64,000 bases of DNA from Candidatus Schekmanbacteria bacterium (GTDB taxonomy: Bacteria; CSSED10-310; JACPHN01): positions 1 through 64,000 of the forward strand of contig JACPHN010000039.1 of assembly GCA_016188575.1 (NCBI GenBank). The letters are read 5' to 3'. A program made the position numbers and the translations under genes. The notes beneath the pieces were generated by a model, which saw nothing but the letters and a program-made list of their open reading frames with translations, had not been told where the DNA came from and ran no database searches. Numbering within the stretch: the stretch's first letter is position 1; each line of letters starts with the position of its first letter. Below are positions 1-8,317 of this stretch, in pieces.

Positions 1-1163
1 CGCCGTTGCCGAAGACAGCGGTTTCGGAAAAGAAACCGGCGATAACGGCTCCCTTGTCGGCGTCGACAATGGCCACGCCCGCACAGAGATCGGCTTTGGG
101 ACCGCCCGCCGCGCGGGCCCAGAGCAAGCTGCCCGCAGGGTCATAGAGCGCAACAAGCGGGTCACGCTCGCCGCTTGCCGTCAGTGTCGTCTCGTTCGCC
201 TCGCCCTCGCCAAAGGTAACGGTGTCTTCCATGTCCCCACAGACCGCGATGGTCCCGAGCCGTTGCCCCACCGCGACGCCTTCTCCATAGTCACCGCCGA
301 TCTGCTTTGCCCATGCAGCTTTCCATCCCGATCGTAACGCGCCACGTAAGCGGCCTGGCTGGGCGAGGAAAGTACTGTTTCGTTTGCTTCTCCTGGCCCA
401 AAGGTGGCTTCCAGGTTAAACTCGCCCACGACCGCGACGCTCCCCGTCCGCCCCTCCACCGCCACGGCCGGCGCGTTGTCGAAGGCCGTCCCTCCGGCGC
501 GCTTCGCCCACAACAGGCTGCCATCGGTGTTGTATTTGGCCACAAAGATGTCTAACCCGCCAGCCGCCCTGAGCACCGTTTCATTGACCTCACCGGGACC
601 CGCTTCGCCCAGGCCAGCGTTCCATCGGCGTGATACTTGGCCAGAAAAATATCGTAGTAACGTGGTTCCGGAAAGGAGACCTCGCTGGGCTCGCCGGCCC
701 CGAACGTCACCTGGGTGTTGTAACCCCCCGCCAGGACGATACTCTGATCCCGCGGATCGATGGCGACGTCACGGACCAATTCAATACCGGCGCTGATGAT
801 CGGCCTCACCCACGCCAGTGATCCGTCCGCGGTGTATTTCGCCACGTAGCCGTCTCCCCACCCGTTCGTGGGGCTGAGCGTGGTTTCGTTGGCTTCGCCG
901 GCGCCGAAGGTCGCAGCGTCGGCGAAGCCCGCGAACGAGCCCACCACGACGCTGCTGCCATCAGCGGAGGAAAGCGCCACTGCATCCGCCTCGTCCTCAC
1001 CCTGCCCGCCTGCCGACTTCGCCCACAGCAACTGGCCACTTGGCGCTTTCTCCTGAGAAAACCCGGATGCGCAGCAAAGCAGCGACGCGATGAACGCAGT
1101 CACTGCCGCGGCGACACCCTGAGTCGCCCGCTCGTTCGCCTGCAAGTAGCCTGAGAGGTGCAT
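1..1163 (-). pseudogene. SBBP-repeat (beta-propeller) secreted protein, frameshifted and partial
   Basis: The start at 1163 is chosen because AAAGAGGAG lies just upstream and the first 35 residues form a signal peptide (hydrophobic run ending in a CASGFSQ-type cleavage region). The rest is a series of roughly 45-residue repeats with the signature LLWAK-AGG ... VGSF ... FGAGEANETTL ... GYVAKYTADGSLAW, typical of SBBP beta-propeller repeats in exported or surface proteins. The frame breaks near 575, where a repeat joins AWAK directly to GPGEVNETVL and so lacks about 35 residues. It breaks again near 305, where one G is missing between CTG and GCATGG. The reading continues past the window edge, so the C-terminus is not seen. 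Function is unknown; such proteins are usually adhesive or structural. Identification of the repeat family is fairly sure; whether the breaks are real or sequencing errors is not. Confidence 0.7.
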
Positions 1164-3703
1164 CGCCTGTGTCTCCTCTTTACGGCACGCGCCGGGGAAC
1201 GACAGCACACGGTAGACTTCGATTGCCTCAAAGCCATTCGACCGCCCCCAGTAGACGGTCCATTCCACTGGGTCTCGGGTGATCGCCAACTGCGATCCCC
1301 AGCCGCGCGGATCGTGCTCGCTCTCGGCCAATGGCCCGGCGACCTGCCGCAAGGCGAAGCTGCCTTCGTCCAACACGAACAACTGATCGGGGTTGGTCGT
1401 CGCGATCCAGAGGTAGCCGCACAGCGAGCGCATATGGGTGACGGACGCTGCGCCGGTCGGCAGTTTCCACTCCGCCTCCTGGAACCAGTCCTTCACCGCC
1501 ATATTGAAAATCCTGACTTCGGCATTGCGGGCCGGTCCCTGGCCGGAGCTATACCCCATGCCCTGCCCGCCGTAGAGCTGCCCACCGTGCCATTCGAATC
1601 CGACGATGTCGTCCTTCGAATTGCCCTCCGGATACTTATCATGGTGGAGCGGACCGTCACCGGTCACCGTGGTCTCGATCACCGTTCCCGCATCAGCACC
1701 GAAACCGCTGATCAACCACAGCGCCGGCTGCGCGCCGAAGCTGTTCAGCCCCACCGTCATGCCCGTGATGAAACCCACCACGTCGGGAATTCGCTCTTCC
1801 AACTCTCCTTCCGGCCTGACGTCAAAGAGCGTCGGGTTGTCGACCACGTTGGCTGCAGCGTCGACCTGGCGCTCCCAGGTGCAGTTGTAGGCCGCGATCG
1901 CCTTGCCGTCAAACCACACCCCGGTCGTGCTCAGCGGCTTCGCGCAGTCCGACATCGAGCGGGCCGTCTCCAGGCCATCGCCTCCGCGGTAGCGCCAGTA
2001 GGTGTCCGCGCCCTCGACGGCGAGATAGAAGTCCTCTCCGAACGGATCCTCCCCGAACGGTTGTCCCACCGTCTCCTCCGGGCCGGAATACAGCTCTTGG
2101 TGCCCTGCGCCGCCCGCCGCGATGCGAACCACTTTCGACTCGTGGTTGCCCGCATTTCGGAAGACGTTGCTGAAGGTCATCAGGAGCTCGTCGCCGGGGA
2201 GGCCCTGGAACCCGACGATCTTGTAGGGCGGCCGGCAGTCAGCGTCACCATCGCACGGGGCGCCGGAATTGGCCTGCACGTCCCACGACCACATCGGCGC
2301 CTCCGGCAGCGCCAGCGGCGTTACCTGAAACGACAGGCTCTTCGGCGCCGTGCTGTGCGCGTCGGGATTCGGCACGTGATGAACCGCGTTGACCCACACG
2401 CTGTAGTACATGGGCTGATTGCGCGGGAACCGCAAGAAGGTCTCCGCGGGGACCTCGATCCGGATCTTGCTGTCCGACCAGGTCTTGATCCAGTCGTTTG
2501 CACCGCTGCCGGCGGCATACGCTGTGAGCGTGGCACCGCTCTGCGCGCCGCCGGGCGCGATGGCGACGTTCCCGGGCCTGAGGGTGGGGCCGAGCCGCTA
2601 CCGCTCAGCTCGAAAATCAGCGGTTGGCCCACTTCCAGCGACGTCGACGGCGGCGCCGGGTTGGTGATCGTGAGCCCGTCGAGCCGCGGCAGCGGGAAAA
2701 CGTAGCTTCCGGTCACGGAGTAGCCCGACCGCCCATGCCAGACGCTGCCCTCGTAGACCTCCACGTGATACGGCTGATAGCCGCCGCTGCCGTAGAGGCG
2801 CGCGCCCGGAACCGCAACCTTGATCAGGCTGTTGCTCCACGTCACCACGGTCGCCCAGAACGCGGCGCCGACTGGATCGATGGCCACCGCCCCCGCCTTC
2901 GTTCCGAAGCTCGTGCCGGTGATCGCGATGGTGATGGCGTCGGTGGTATGCGCGTGGTTGGGGGTCGCGGAAAAGCTCGAGACGACCGGCTTCTTGGGCT
3001 TGACGCCGAGGGTGGTGGTCGCGTAGGCGCTCGTCTCGCCGGCCAGATCGGACACGAGCAGCCGCAGCGACACGTCCTTCGCCGGCTCCGTGACCAGCGA
3101 CGCAGCGGGAACGCGAGCCGCGACGGCGCTACTCGACCAGCTCCAGACGGAAGCCTGCAGCGTGCCGGCCGGCGAGACCTGCCCCACGGTGGCGGGGTTG
3201 GGCGAGAGCGACAGCGCCTGGATGCTCGGGGCGCCCGCGGGCATGACGGATATCGAGGTGTCCGGGGAAACTGCGGTCGCCGCGTCGGAGGTTACCACAC
3301 GCAGGCGGATCGGGTGGTAACAGGCGGGAACGCCGAAGGCGGACGCGGGAACGGTAACGGCGATCCTGGAGTCACTCCAGCTCGTCATCGCGGCGCCGAC
3401 CTGGCCGGGCACCGCGAACAGGACGTTGCTCTTGATGCCATCCACGAACTGGAGACGCGAAGCACCGGCTCTGAAGACGGCAAAGTTGCGGCCGAAGATC
3501 GTAAAGCTGAAGGAGCTCTCGTGCTGCGCTACTGCCGGATTCCTGGATACCGAGGTGACGACGGGATCGGGGATAACGGGGATGATGGGTGGGGTGGGCG
3601 TCGGCTCCGGCACCTGGGCGGGCGCTGGAACGGTGGGCAGAGCGAAGAAGAGGGCGAGAGCCGCAGCGGCGAGCGAGCCGGACGAGGACTTGATCATGGT
3701 CAT
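1164..3703 (-). pseudogene. IPT/TIG-repeat secreted protein, frameshifted
   Basis: Translation from 3703 gives a signal peptide (MTMIKSSSG, a hydrophobic stretch, then APAQ) and several IPT/TIG-like immunoglobulin repeats, recognisable by recurring SWSDSRIAVTVPASAFG, SWSSSAVAARVPAASL and TWSNSLIKVAVPGA segments. The frame shifts by one base near 2590 in a C-rich run. The other frame resumes the same repeat (TWSDSKIRIEVPAETF) and continues into a roughly 400-residue C-terminal domain I do not recognise. No stop is met before the next gene: the open frame runs straight into the downstream signal peptide at 1163. A TAA in the neighbouring frame at 1180-1182, immediately before that gene's ribosome-binding site, is the likely original stop, implying one more indel. 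Probable role is an exported ligand-binding or structural protein. The in-frame start at 3748 is less likely because it puts 15 residues ahead of the signal peptide. Confidence 0.65.
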
Positions 3704-4043
3704 ACCCCGCGGTCTGGAGCGGGTTGGGAAGATCCTGCCGCGGGTCATGCAACGGTTGAGCCGGCCGAGCGCGCTTGATCGGGCAGACGAAAAAATGCTC
3801 GATCATGCCATCGGGGCTCTTGGGGCGGGATCTGCGCCGGGTTGCGACCATCAGGGCGTCATGGTGTTGCATCAGGGTTTTCGTGCGCGCGCTTCGCGAG
3901 ATATCGCTCCGGCAGACACGTGGAGCAGCGCCGGGGGCTGGGACAGGCGCGCGGCTGCTTCGCTCTCATCGCGCGCCGCCAGCGGTACGAGCGCGCTTCA
4001 CGGGCGGCGCGCCGAGCCCGGGCGGCGCGACCTCCACCATGGG
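3704..4043. other. Intergenic, no gene recognised
   Basis: This 340-base stretch lies between the divergently oriented TIG-protein start and the phosphatase relic. Open frames cross it but have no recognisable protein content. I see no repeat, RNA or clear promoter in it. Confidence 0.5.
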
Positions 4044-4440
4044 GTGCTATTCCTGTCCGCCCGCAACTACGCGCGAAGCACCATGGCGGAGGGCTGGACG
4101 AGGCGGCTATTCCCTCCCGGCATCCGGGTCTGGAGCGCGCGAGCGAACGTCGGCGGCGCGGTCCACCTGCTGGCCGTGCGGGGTGATGGCCGAGGTCGGC
4201 ACCACGTTTCCGGGCAGCTCCCAAAGCGGATCTCGGGCGTGCCTCTCGGCGACGTGGACACGATCGTCACGCTGTGCGCGGAGGACCTTGGCATCGCGCT
4301 CCCGCCGGAGCTCTCTCACGAGTCGTGGCTGCTCGCGGACCCCGCCCCCGTCAGGGAACGGTAGAGGAAGTCCTCGGGGCCTTCCGGGCCGTTTGGGACG
4401 AGCTGAAGACCCGGATCGTGCCGGTCGTCGAGCGCTGGTG
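4044..4440 (+). pseudogene. Low-molecular-weight phosphotyrosine phosphatase / arsenate reductase-like relic
   Basis: The segment reads VLFLSARNYARSTMAEGW, then LLAVR, VMAEVG, SGQLPKRI, GDVDTIVTLCAED and a tail GTVEEVLGAFRAVWDELK, the order of conserved blocks in the LMW-PTP/ArsC family (usually about 140 residues). Three frame changes separate the blocks. An extra G in a G-run near 4183 is compensated about 25 bases later by a missing base near 4205, and one C is missing from a C-run near 4350. The P-loop that should be CxxGNxxRS reads S-A-R-N-Y-A-R-S, so the nucleophilic cysteine is replaced by serine. Even if the indels are sequencing errors, the product would be expected to lack phosphatase activity. 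No partner ars genes are nearby. Confidence 0.6.
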
Positions 4441-4509
4441 GCGGGAGTCGATCAGCCTCCGGGCCAGGCGATCGGGTGTAAAGCATACGTCGATTCGCTG
4501 CACCTCGGT
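4440..4509 (-). repeat. Partial second copy of the Rpn-like gene N-terminal segment
   Basis: Directly after the stop of the Rpn-like gene the same strand reads EVQRIDVCFTPD, which matches the EVLRIDVWFTPD segment found near 5300 in that gene at both DNA and protein level. The match is only a few dozen bases and decays on both sides, so it looks like a relic of a tandem duplication. It overlaps the 3' end of the opposite-strand phosphatase relic. Confidence 0.45.
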
Positions 4510-5395
4510 TCAGCTCGGATCGTCCAGGTCGTGTGCGAGGATTTCCTGGAATTCCTCCACGCTGCCGGCGATGGAGGCATCTCGAAGCAGGGCGTCGAGG
4601 ACGGGGACGCGTTCGAGGCTCTCGACCTGTTGAATGATCGCGGCGGGTATGGCCCCAAAACGCGCCTGGAGCACCGCGAGCACCGCCTCTCGGGCTTTTT
4701 TGAGCTCACCCTGCTGAATTCCCTTTTCTATGCCTTTCTCGATGCCTTTCTCGATGAGCTCGGCTTCGAGGAGCTCGAAGGCGGGTTTCGTGTTCATGAG
4801 AAACTCCTGATGACGTTGGTGGGAGTGGGCGGCGACGTGGATTCGGAGTCGTCCGATGAGCCGCAGCAGTGGCATGCGCTCTGGGGCATCGGCGGGGAGC
4901 ACAAGCAGGTCCGCGACCGCCTCGCGCTGGGTCTGGCCGCGACCGAGCACTCGGAGCGGGAGCGTGGATCGTTGGCGCGGCAAGTCGGCGAGGACCACCA
5001 CCCCCAGGCGCCAGGCCGGCGCGGCGACATGAACGCCATCTGGCCACCCTGGCGCCGGGGCGAGGCCAAGCCCGGCGAGCGCGTCGCGGGGCGAGCCGGG
5101 CGACAGCACCCACAGTCGCGGCAGCGGGACCGGCCCGGCGGTCACCCGGCTTGCCAGCGCAGTCCCGCACGGTCTGGACCCCCGGGGTCTTGGAAAACGA
5201 CTCGATCAGGCAAGGGCGGTCCACCATGCGGCCGAGCACACCGAGCGCTCCGCGATCCGCCCCGGGGTCAGGGGTGAACCACACGTCGATTCGCAGCACT
5301 TCGCCCGCGACCTCTTGTTCGAGGTGGACGGAGCCGGCGGGCTCGAGGAGCACTCGGAGCGCCTGCTTGGCGAGTTGATCATGGGCAGTGCGCAT
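4510..5395 (-). pseudogene. Rpn-family (PD-(D/E)XK-like) nuclease/transposase-associated protein, frameshifted
   Basis: The start at 5395 gives MRTAHDQLAKQALRVLLEPA, then EVLRIDVWFTPDPGAD, GRMVDRPCLIESFSKTPG, and after a one-base shift near 5165 a second part with PLPRLWVLSPGSP, a hydrophobic-basic middle region and a C-terminal helix-rich tail with tandem IEKGIEKGIEKG. This order resembles large Rpn-like families of delta-proteobacteria and cyanobacteria, in which the N-terminal part is a restriction-endonuclease fold. Removing a single extra T near 5165 would rejoin the frames as VRDALASRVTAG. The charged IEKG repeats near residue 220 occur in many Rpn/DUF4351-type proteins. Activity cannot be judged from sequence; family assignment is moderate. 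Confidence 0.55.
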
Positions 5396-5745
5396 GCGGC
5401 TATCCCTCCGCAGGAGAACGCTCATCCGGACGAAACCGGCAAGAATCAAGATATCACCCCCCCGCTCGCGGCCGCGCTACCTCGATCTCGTCGCGCTGGC
5501 AGAAGCTCAGAGTTTGCTTGCGTCTTCACAAGCTCACCGGCGACACGCGAAACTCCGACATCGGGCGCATATCACAGCATCCGCGCCGAGGCACAGCCTG
5601 CGCCCCCGTTCGTTCAGAAGTCGTGACAGCATCCGGTACTTCGCATCGCGCCGCACATCGTTGACCATGCCCACAGCATGGCGGGCTTCGGCTACATGGT
5701 TTTTCGCAGTGCCGGCGTTGGGCGTCTCGTGGCCCGGGCGCCAGC
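5396..5745. other. Intergenic with a possible transposase N-terminal relic
   Basis: About 350 bases between the Rpn-like gene start and the end of the sensor kinase. On the minus strand 5534-5668 encodes 44 residues beginning MVNDVRRDAKYRMLSRLLNE and continuing RGRRL. This resembles the N-terminal segment of ISAzo13-type transposases, where a 'LNER-RRL' motif precedes an AAAEA helix. It then runs into a stop. No other part of a transposase and no inverted repeats are visible, so this is at most a small relic. Confidence 0.3.
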
Positions 5746-7509
5746 TCAGCGCTCGGCGCCGTCGCCGGCGTTCTGCACCCAGCGCTCCAGCACGTCCCTC
5801 AGTCGGTTGGGTTCTACCGGCTTGGAGATGTAGTCATCCATTCCCACGGTCAGGCACCGGTCGCGGTCCGCGATCATGGCGTGCGCCGTCAGGGCGATGA
5901 TCGGGGTGCGCCGGCGGTCGCCCTCGCGCGCGCGCATCGCTGCCGTGGCGCGATACCCATCCATGACCGGCATCTCGCAATCCATCAGGACCGCGTCATA
6001 GCGAGCTTGGGCGAAGAGATCAACAGCGACCTGGCCGTCCGCCGCTTCATCGACAGCGTAGCCGAGACGACTCAACGCGGCGCGCACGAGAAAGCGATTC
6101 GTGCGATCGTCGTCGACGATCAGCACGCGCGCGCCCGACCGGCCGGTAGCCGCGGGTGCGCGAGGCTGCGCGGGGTCCGCAGCGTGGTAGCCGCCGGGTG
6201 CAAGCTGTCTCGCGGGCACGGCAAAGGGCAAGATGAACCAAAAGGTGCTTCCCTTGCCGAGCTCGCTCTCGAATCCCAGCTCGCCGCCCATCAGTTTTAC
6301 AAGGCGGCGGGAGATGTTCAGGCCAAGGCCGGTGCCGCCGAGCTCGTGAGCGCCGGAGCTGTTGGTCTGAGTGAAATCATCAAATACCGTTGTGGCCAGC
6401 TCGGCCGGAATTCCAATTCCGGTGTCCGCGACCGCGAAACGAACGCGTACGCCGTCGGACGCGCCAGCGGTAGTGGCGACATCGACGAGCACCTGTCCCG
6501 TTCTCGTGAACTTGACCGCGTTGCCGACGAGGTTGGTGAGCACCTGGCGCAGGCGCGTCGGATCGCCCGTAACGCGGCTGGGGACAGTGGCGGCAGCCCG
6601 GTGACACAGCTCCAGACCCTTTTTCCTGGCCAGCGGCGCCAGGGCCGCGATGGCCTCGGCGACGCACTCGCCGAGCGGGAAGTCGATGCTGGAGAGCGTC
6701 ATCTTCCCGGCCTCGAGGCGCGACAGGTCGAGAATATCGCCGAGGATGACGAGGAGATTCCGCGACGAGGTGGCGATGGTTTCCGCGAGCTCGCGTTGCG
6801 CCGCGGTGAGGGGCGTTTCGAGGAGGAGCTGGGCCGTACCGAGCACGCCGTTCATCGGGGTGCGGAGCTCGTGGCTCACGGTGCGCAGGAAGACACTCTT
6901 GGCCTGGTTGGCCATTTCCGCGGCCTGCTTGTCGCGGCGCAGGGCGATTTCGGCTTCGACGCGATCGGTGACGTCGCGCACGGTCTCAAGGCTCGATCGT
7001 ATCTGTCCGTCCTCGCTCCGGATCGGGTACGCCGCGATCTCGAGATAGGTGGGCCGACCCGAGCTGGTGGCGATCTCGCGCACGGACGTGTGGGGCGCGC
7101 CATCCTCGAAGGCCCGTTCGGTCGGGCAGCCGAGGCACATCTCGTTCCGTGCCCAGAGGACGCGATAGCACTTTTCACCGAGACGGTTCCCGTAGGCCTG
7201 CGTGACGCGATCGCACTGGTACGTCAGCGCCAGCTCGCGGTCACGGATGGTGACGTCGGCGCCCATCGTGTCGACGGCGGAGCGGAGCACCGCATTGTCG
7301 TGGCGCAAGGCGTCGAGGACGGGGATGGGCAGGAGGCGCTCGTCGCGTGTCGGCGACGTTTCGGACAGTACCGCCAGCGTGGCGAGATTGCGGAGCCGGA
7401 GGTCCAGCTCGGCGGCGGCCCGGCGCTCGCCGGCGATACGGCACGGCGGGACGCAGTAGATGTTGTCGACGACGTCCGCCCCGAGGAGCACGAGAGGATG
7501 CGCCTGCAA
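5746..7509 (-). CDS. PAS-hybrid histidine kinase with C-terminal receiver (C-terminal part of an amber-split gene)
   Basis: This reading frame carries, in order, the end of a MEDS domain, a linker helix, a PAS/PAC domain ending [10 protein letters not shown], a HisKA dimerisation helix with the phospho-acceptor box [15 protein letters not shown], a HATPase domain ([13 protein letters not shown] in the ATP lid) and a receiver domain with [10 protein letters not shown], the phospho-acceptor in [14 protein letters not shown] and the switch lysine in YISKPVEP. It should be a cytosolic or peripheral sensor kinase; no membrane segment is visible. The frame is continuous with the MEDS-coding frame upstream, separated by one TAG at 7525-7527. 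The first possible internal start is the TTG/ATG-like codon at 7509, with no convincing ribosome-binding site, so expression may depend on read-through of TAG. Neighbours give no clear partner. Confidence 0.8.
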   Translation of the reverse strand: MQAHPLVLLGADVVDNIYCVPPCRIAGERRAAAELDLRLRNLATLAVLSETSPTRDERLLPIPVLDALRHDNAVLRSAVDTMGADVTIRDRELALTYQCDRVTQAYGNRLGEKCYRVLWARNEMCLGCPTERAFEDGAPHTSVREIATSSGRPTYLEIAAYPIRSEDGQIRSSLETVRDVTDRVEAEIALRRDKQAAEMANQAKSVFLRTVSHELRTPMNGVLGTAQLLLETPLTAAQRELAETIATSSRNLLVILGDILDLSRLEAGKMTLSSIDFPLGECVAEAIAALAPLARKKGLELCHRAAATVPSRVTGDPTRLRQVLTNLVGNAVKFTRTGQVLVDVATTAGASDGVRVRFAVADTGIGIPAELATTVFDDFTQTNSSGAHELGGTGLGLNISRRLVKLMGGELGFESELGKGSTFWFILPFAVPARQLAPGGYHAADPAQPRAPAATGRSGARVLIVDDDRTNRFLVRAALSRLGYAVDEAADGQVAVDLFAQARYDAVLMDCEMPVMDGYRATAAMRAREGDRRRTPIIALTAHAMIADRDRCLTVGMDDYISKPVEPNRLRDVLERWVQNAGDGAER

Positions 7510-7524
7510 TCCGGCGATCTGCGC

Positions 7525-8079
7525 CTAGGGCGGCACGGATCTGCGGTCGAGCAGGCAGAGCGCCACGGCACTATGGCTCGTGAGAAAGCTGTCGATGTTC
7601 GCGTCGAGGTCGCGGACATCGCAAGCGCGCACGGGGTACCTGGCGGCGCCGGCGACTTCCACAGCGAGGCGAATGCGCGCGAATCCGGAGTCACGAGCTC
7701 TGTCGGCTTCCGCCAGCAGCCACGAGACCAGAGCATCGGGGGCCGGCGGCGCTGAGCCGCTCTGCGTGGGAGGCAGGAACACCGCCAGGCGGCCTGCATG
7801 GATCAGCTCGTCGCCCGCCACCCCGAGGTCGTACAGAGCGCTCTCGAACGCCTGCCTGCCACGCGCGTCGACGACACATAGGAGACAATCCTGGGCAGCG
7901 ATGCCGGCGGACAGAAAGTCGGCCAGAAGCGCGGATTGCTCGTCGTCCGAGGAATAGTGGACACACAGGTGATCGCCCGACTGCAGGTCGGTAACCCGTC
8001 GCCGACGGGCTGGGTCGCTTTCTTCGCCCGAGGCCATTTGCAGCCCTACTACCCCGAAGAGGTCCGTCCGGGTCGTCAC
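7525..8079 (-). CDS. MEDS sensory domain protein (N-terminal part of an amber-split hybrid kinase)
   Basis: 184 codons with the MEDS (DcmR-type) sensory fold: SGDHLCVHYSSDDEQ near the N-terminus, LLADFLSAGIAAQDCLLCVV, and the C-terminal LTSHSAVALCLLDRRSVPP. MEDS domains are thought to bind small methyl- or hydrocarbon-derived ligands and normally continue with helix and strand elements ending in a 'THPLV' segment, typically followed by PAS and kinase domains. Here TAG at 7525-7527 stops translation after VPP, and the same frame then reads [15 protein letters not shown], exactly the expected continuation. In relatives the position is usually Glu, and GAG to TAG is one base change. The upstream start at 8079 is an assumption; an internal ATG (MASGEE) is possible. 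Confidence 0.7.
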   Translation of the reverse strand: MTTRTDLFGVVGLQMASGEESDPARRRRVTDLQSGDHLCVHYSSDDEQSALLADFLSAGIAAQDCLLCVVDARGRQAFESALYDLGVAGDELIHAGRLAVFLPPTQSGSAPPAPDALVSWLLAEADRARDSGFARIRLAVEVAGAARYPVRACDVRDLDANIDSFLTSHSAVALCLLDRRSVPP

Positions 8080-8317
8080 CTATCAGCAGCTCCTCGGACA
8101 CAGATACTGATCGCCAGGCGCCGCGCTGTCAAGGCGCAAGCAAATGAGACGGCGCGGCGGCGGGAAGCGCGCTGCGACCTCGGTGCAATGCGCAGGGCGA
8201 GCACGCCTTCGCCGGAGGCGCAAGCAGATGAAGCCTTACCGCAAGCAAATGAACCGGCGCGCCAGCGCCTGAGCGAAACGAGTGGGCCCCATCCCACGCG
8301 CGAATCGCGCCCTGAGC
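8080..8317. repeat. Intergenic with three degenerate direct repeats
   Basis: The motif GCAAGCAAATGA (once GCAAGCAGATGA) occurs near 8136, 8220 and 8241, two copies being followed by CGGCGCG. A 14-bp palindrome, CCCTGAGCTCAGGG, lies at 8310-8323 over the stop codon of the kinase gene and could help end its transcript, though no T-run follows. No gene is seen here. Confidence 0.4.

Noticed and set aside
1158-2705. 515-codon plus-strand open frame opposite the TIG protein
   Set aside because: Arg/Gly/His-rich composition typical of antisense frames in GC-rich DNA; the minus strand encodes recognisable repeats.
5881-7755. 624-codon plus-strand open frame
   Set aside because: Antisense of the hybrid kinase, which has intact catalytic motifs on the minus strand.
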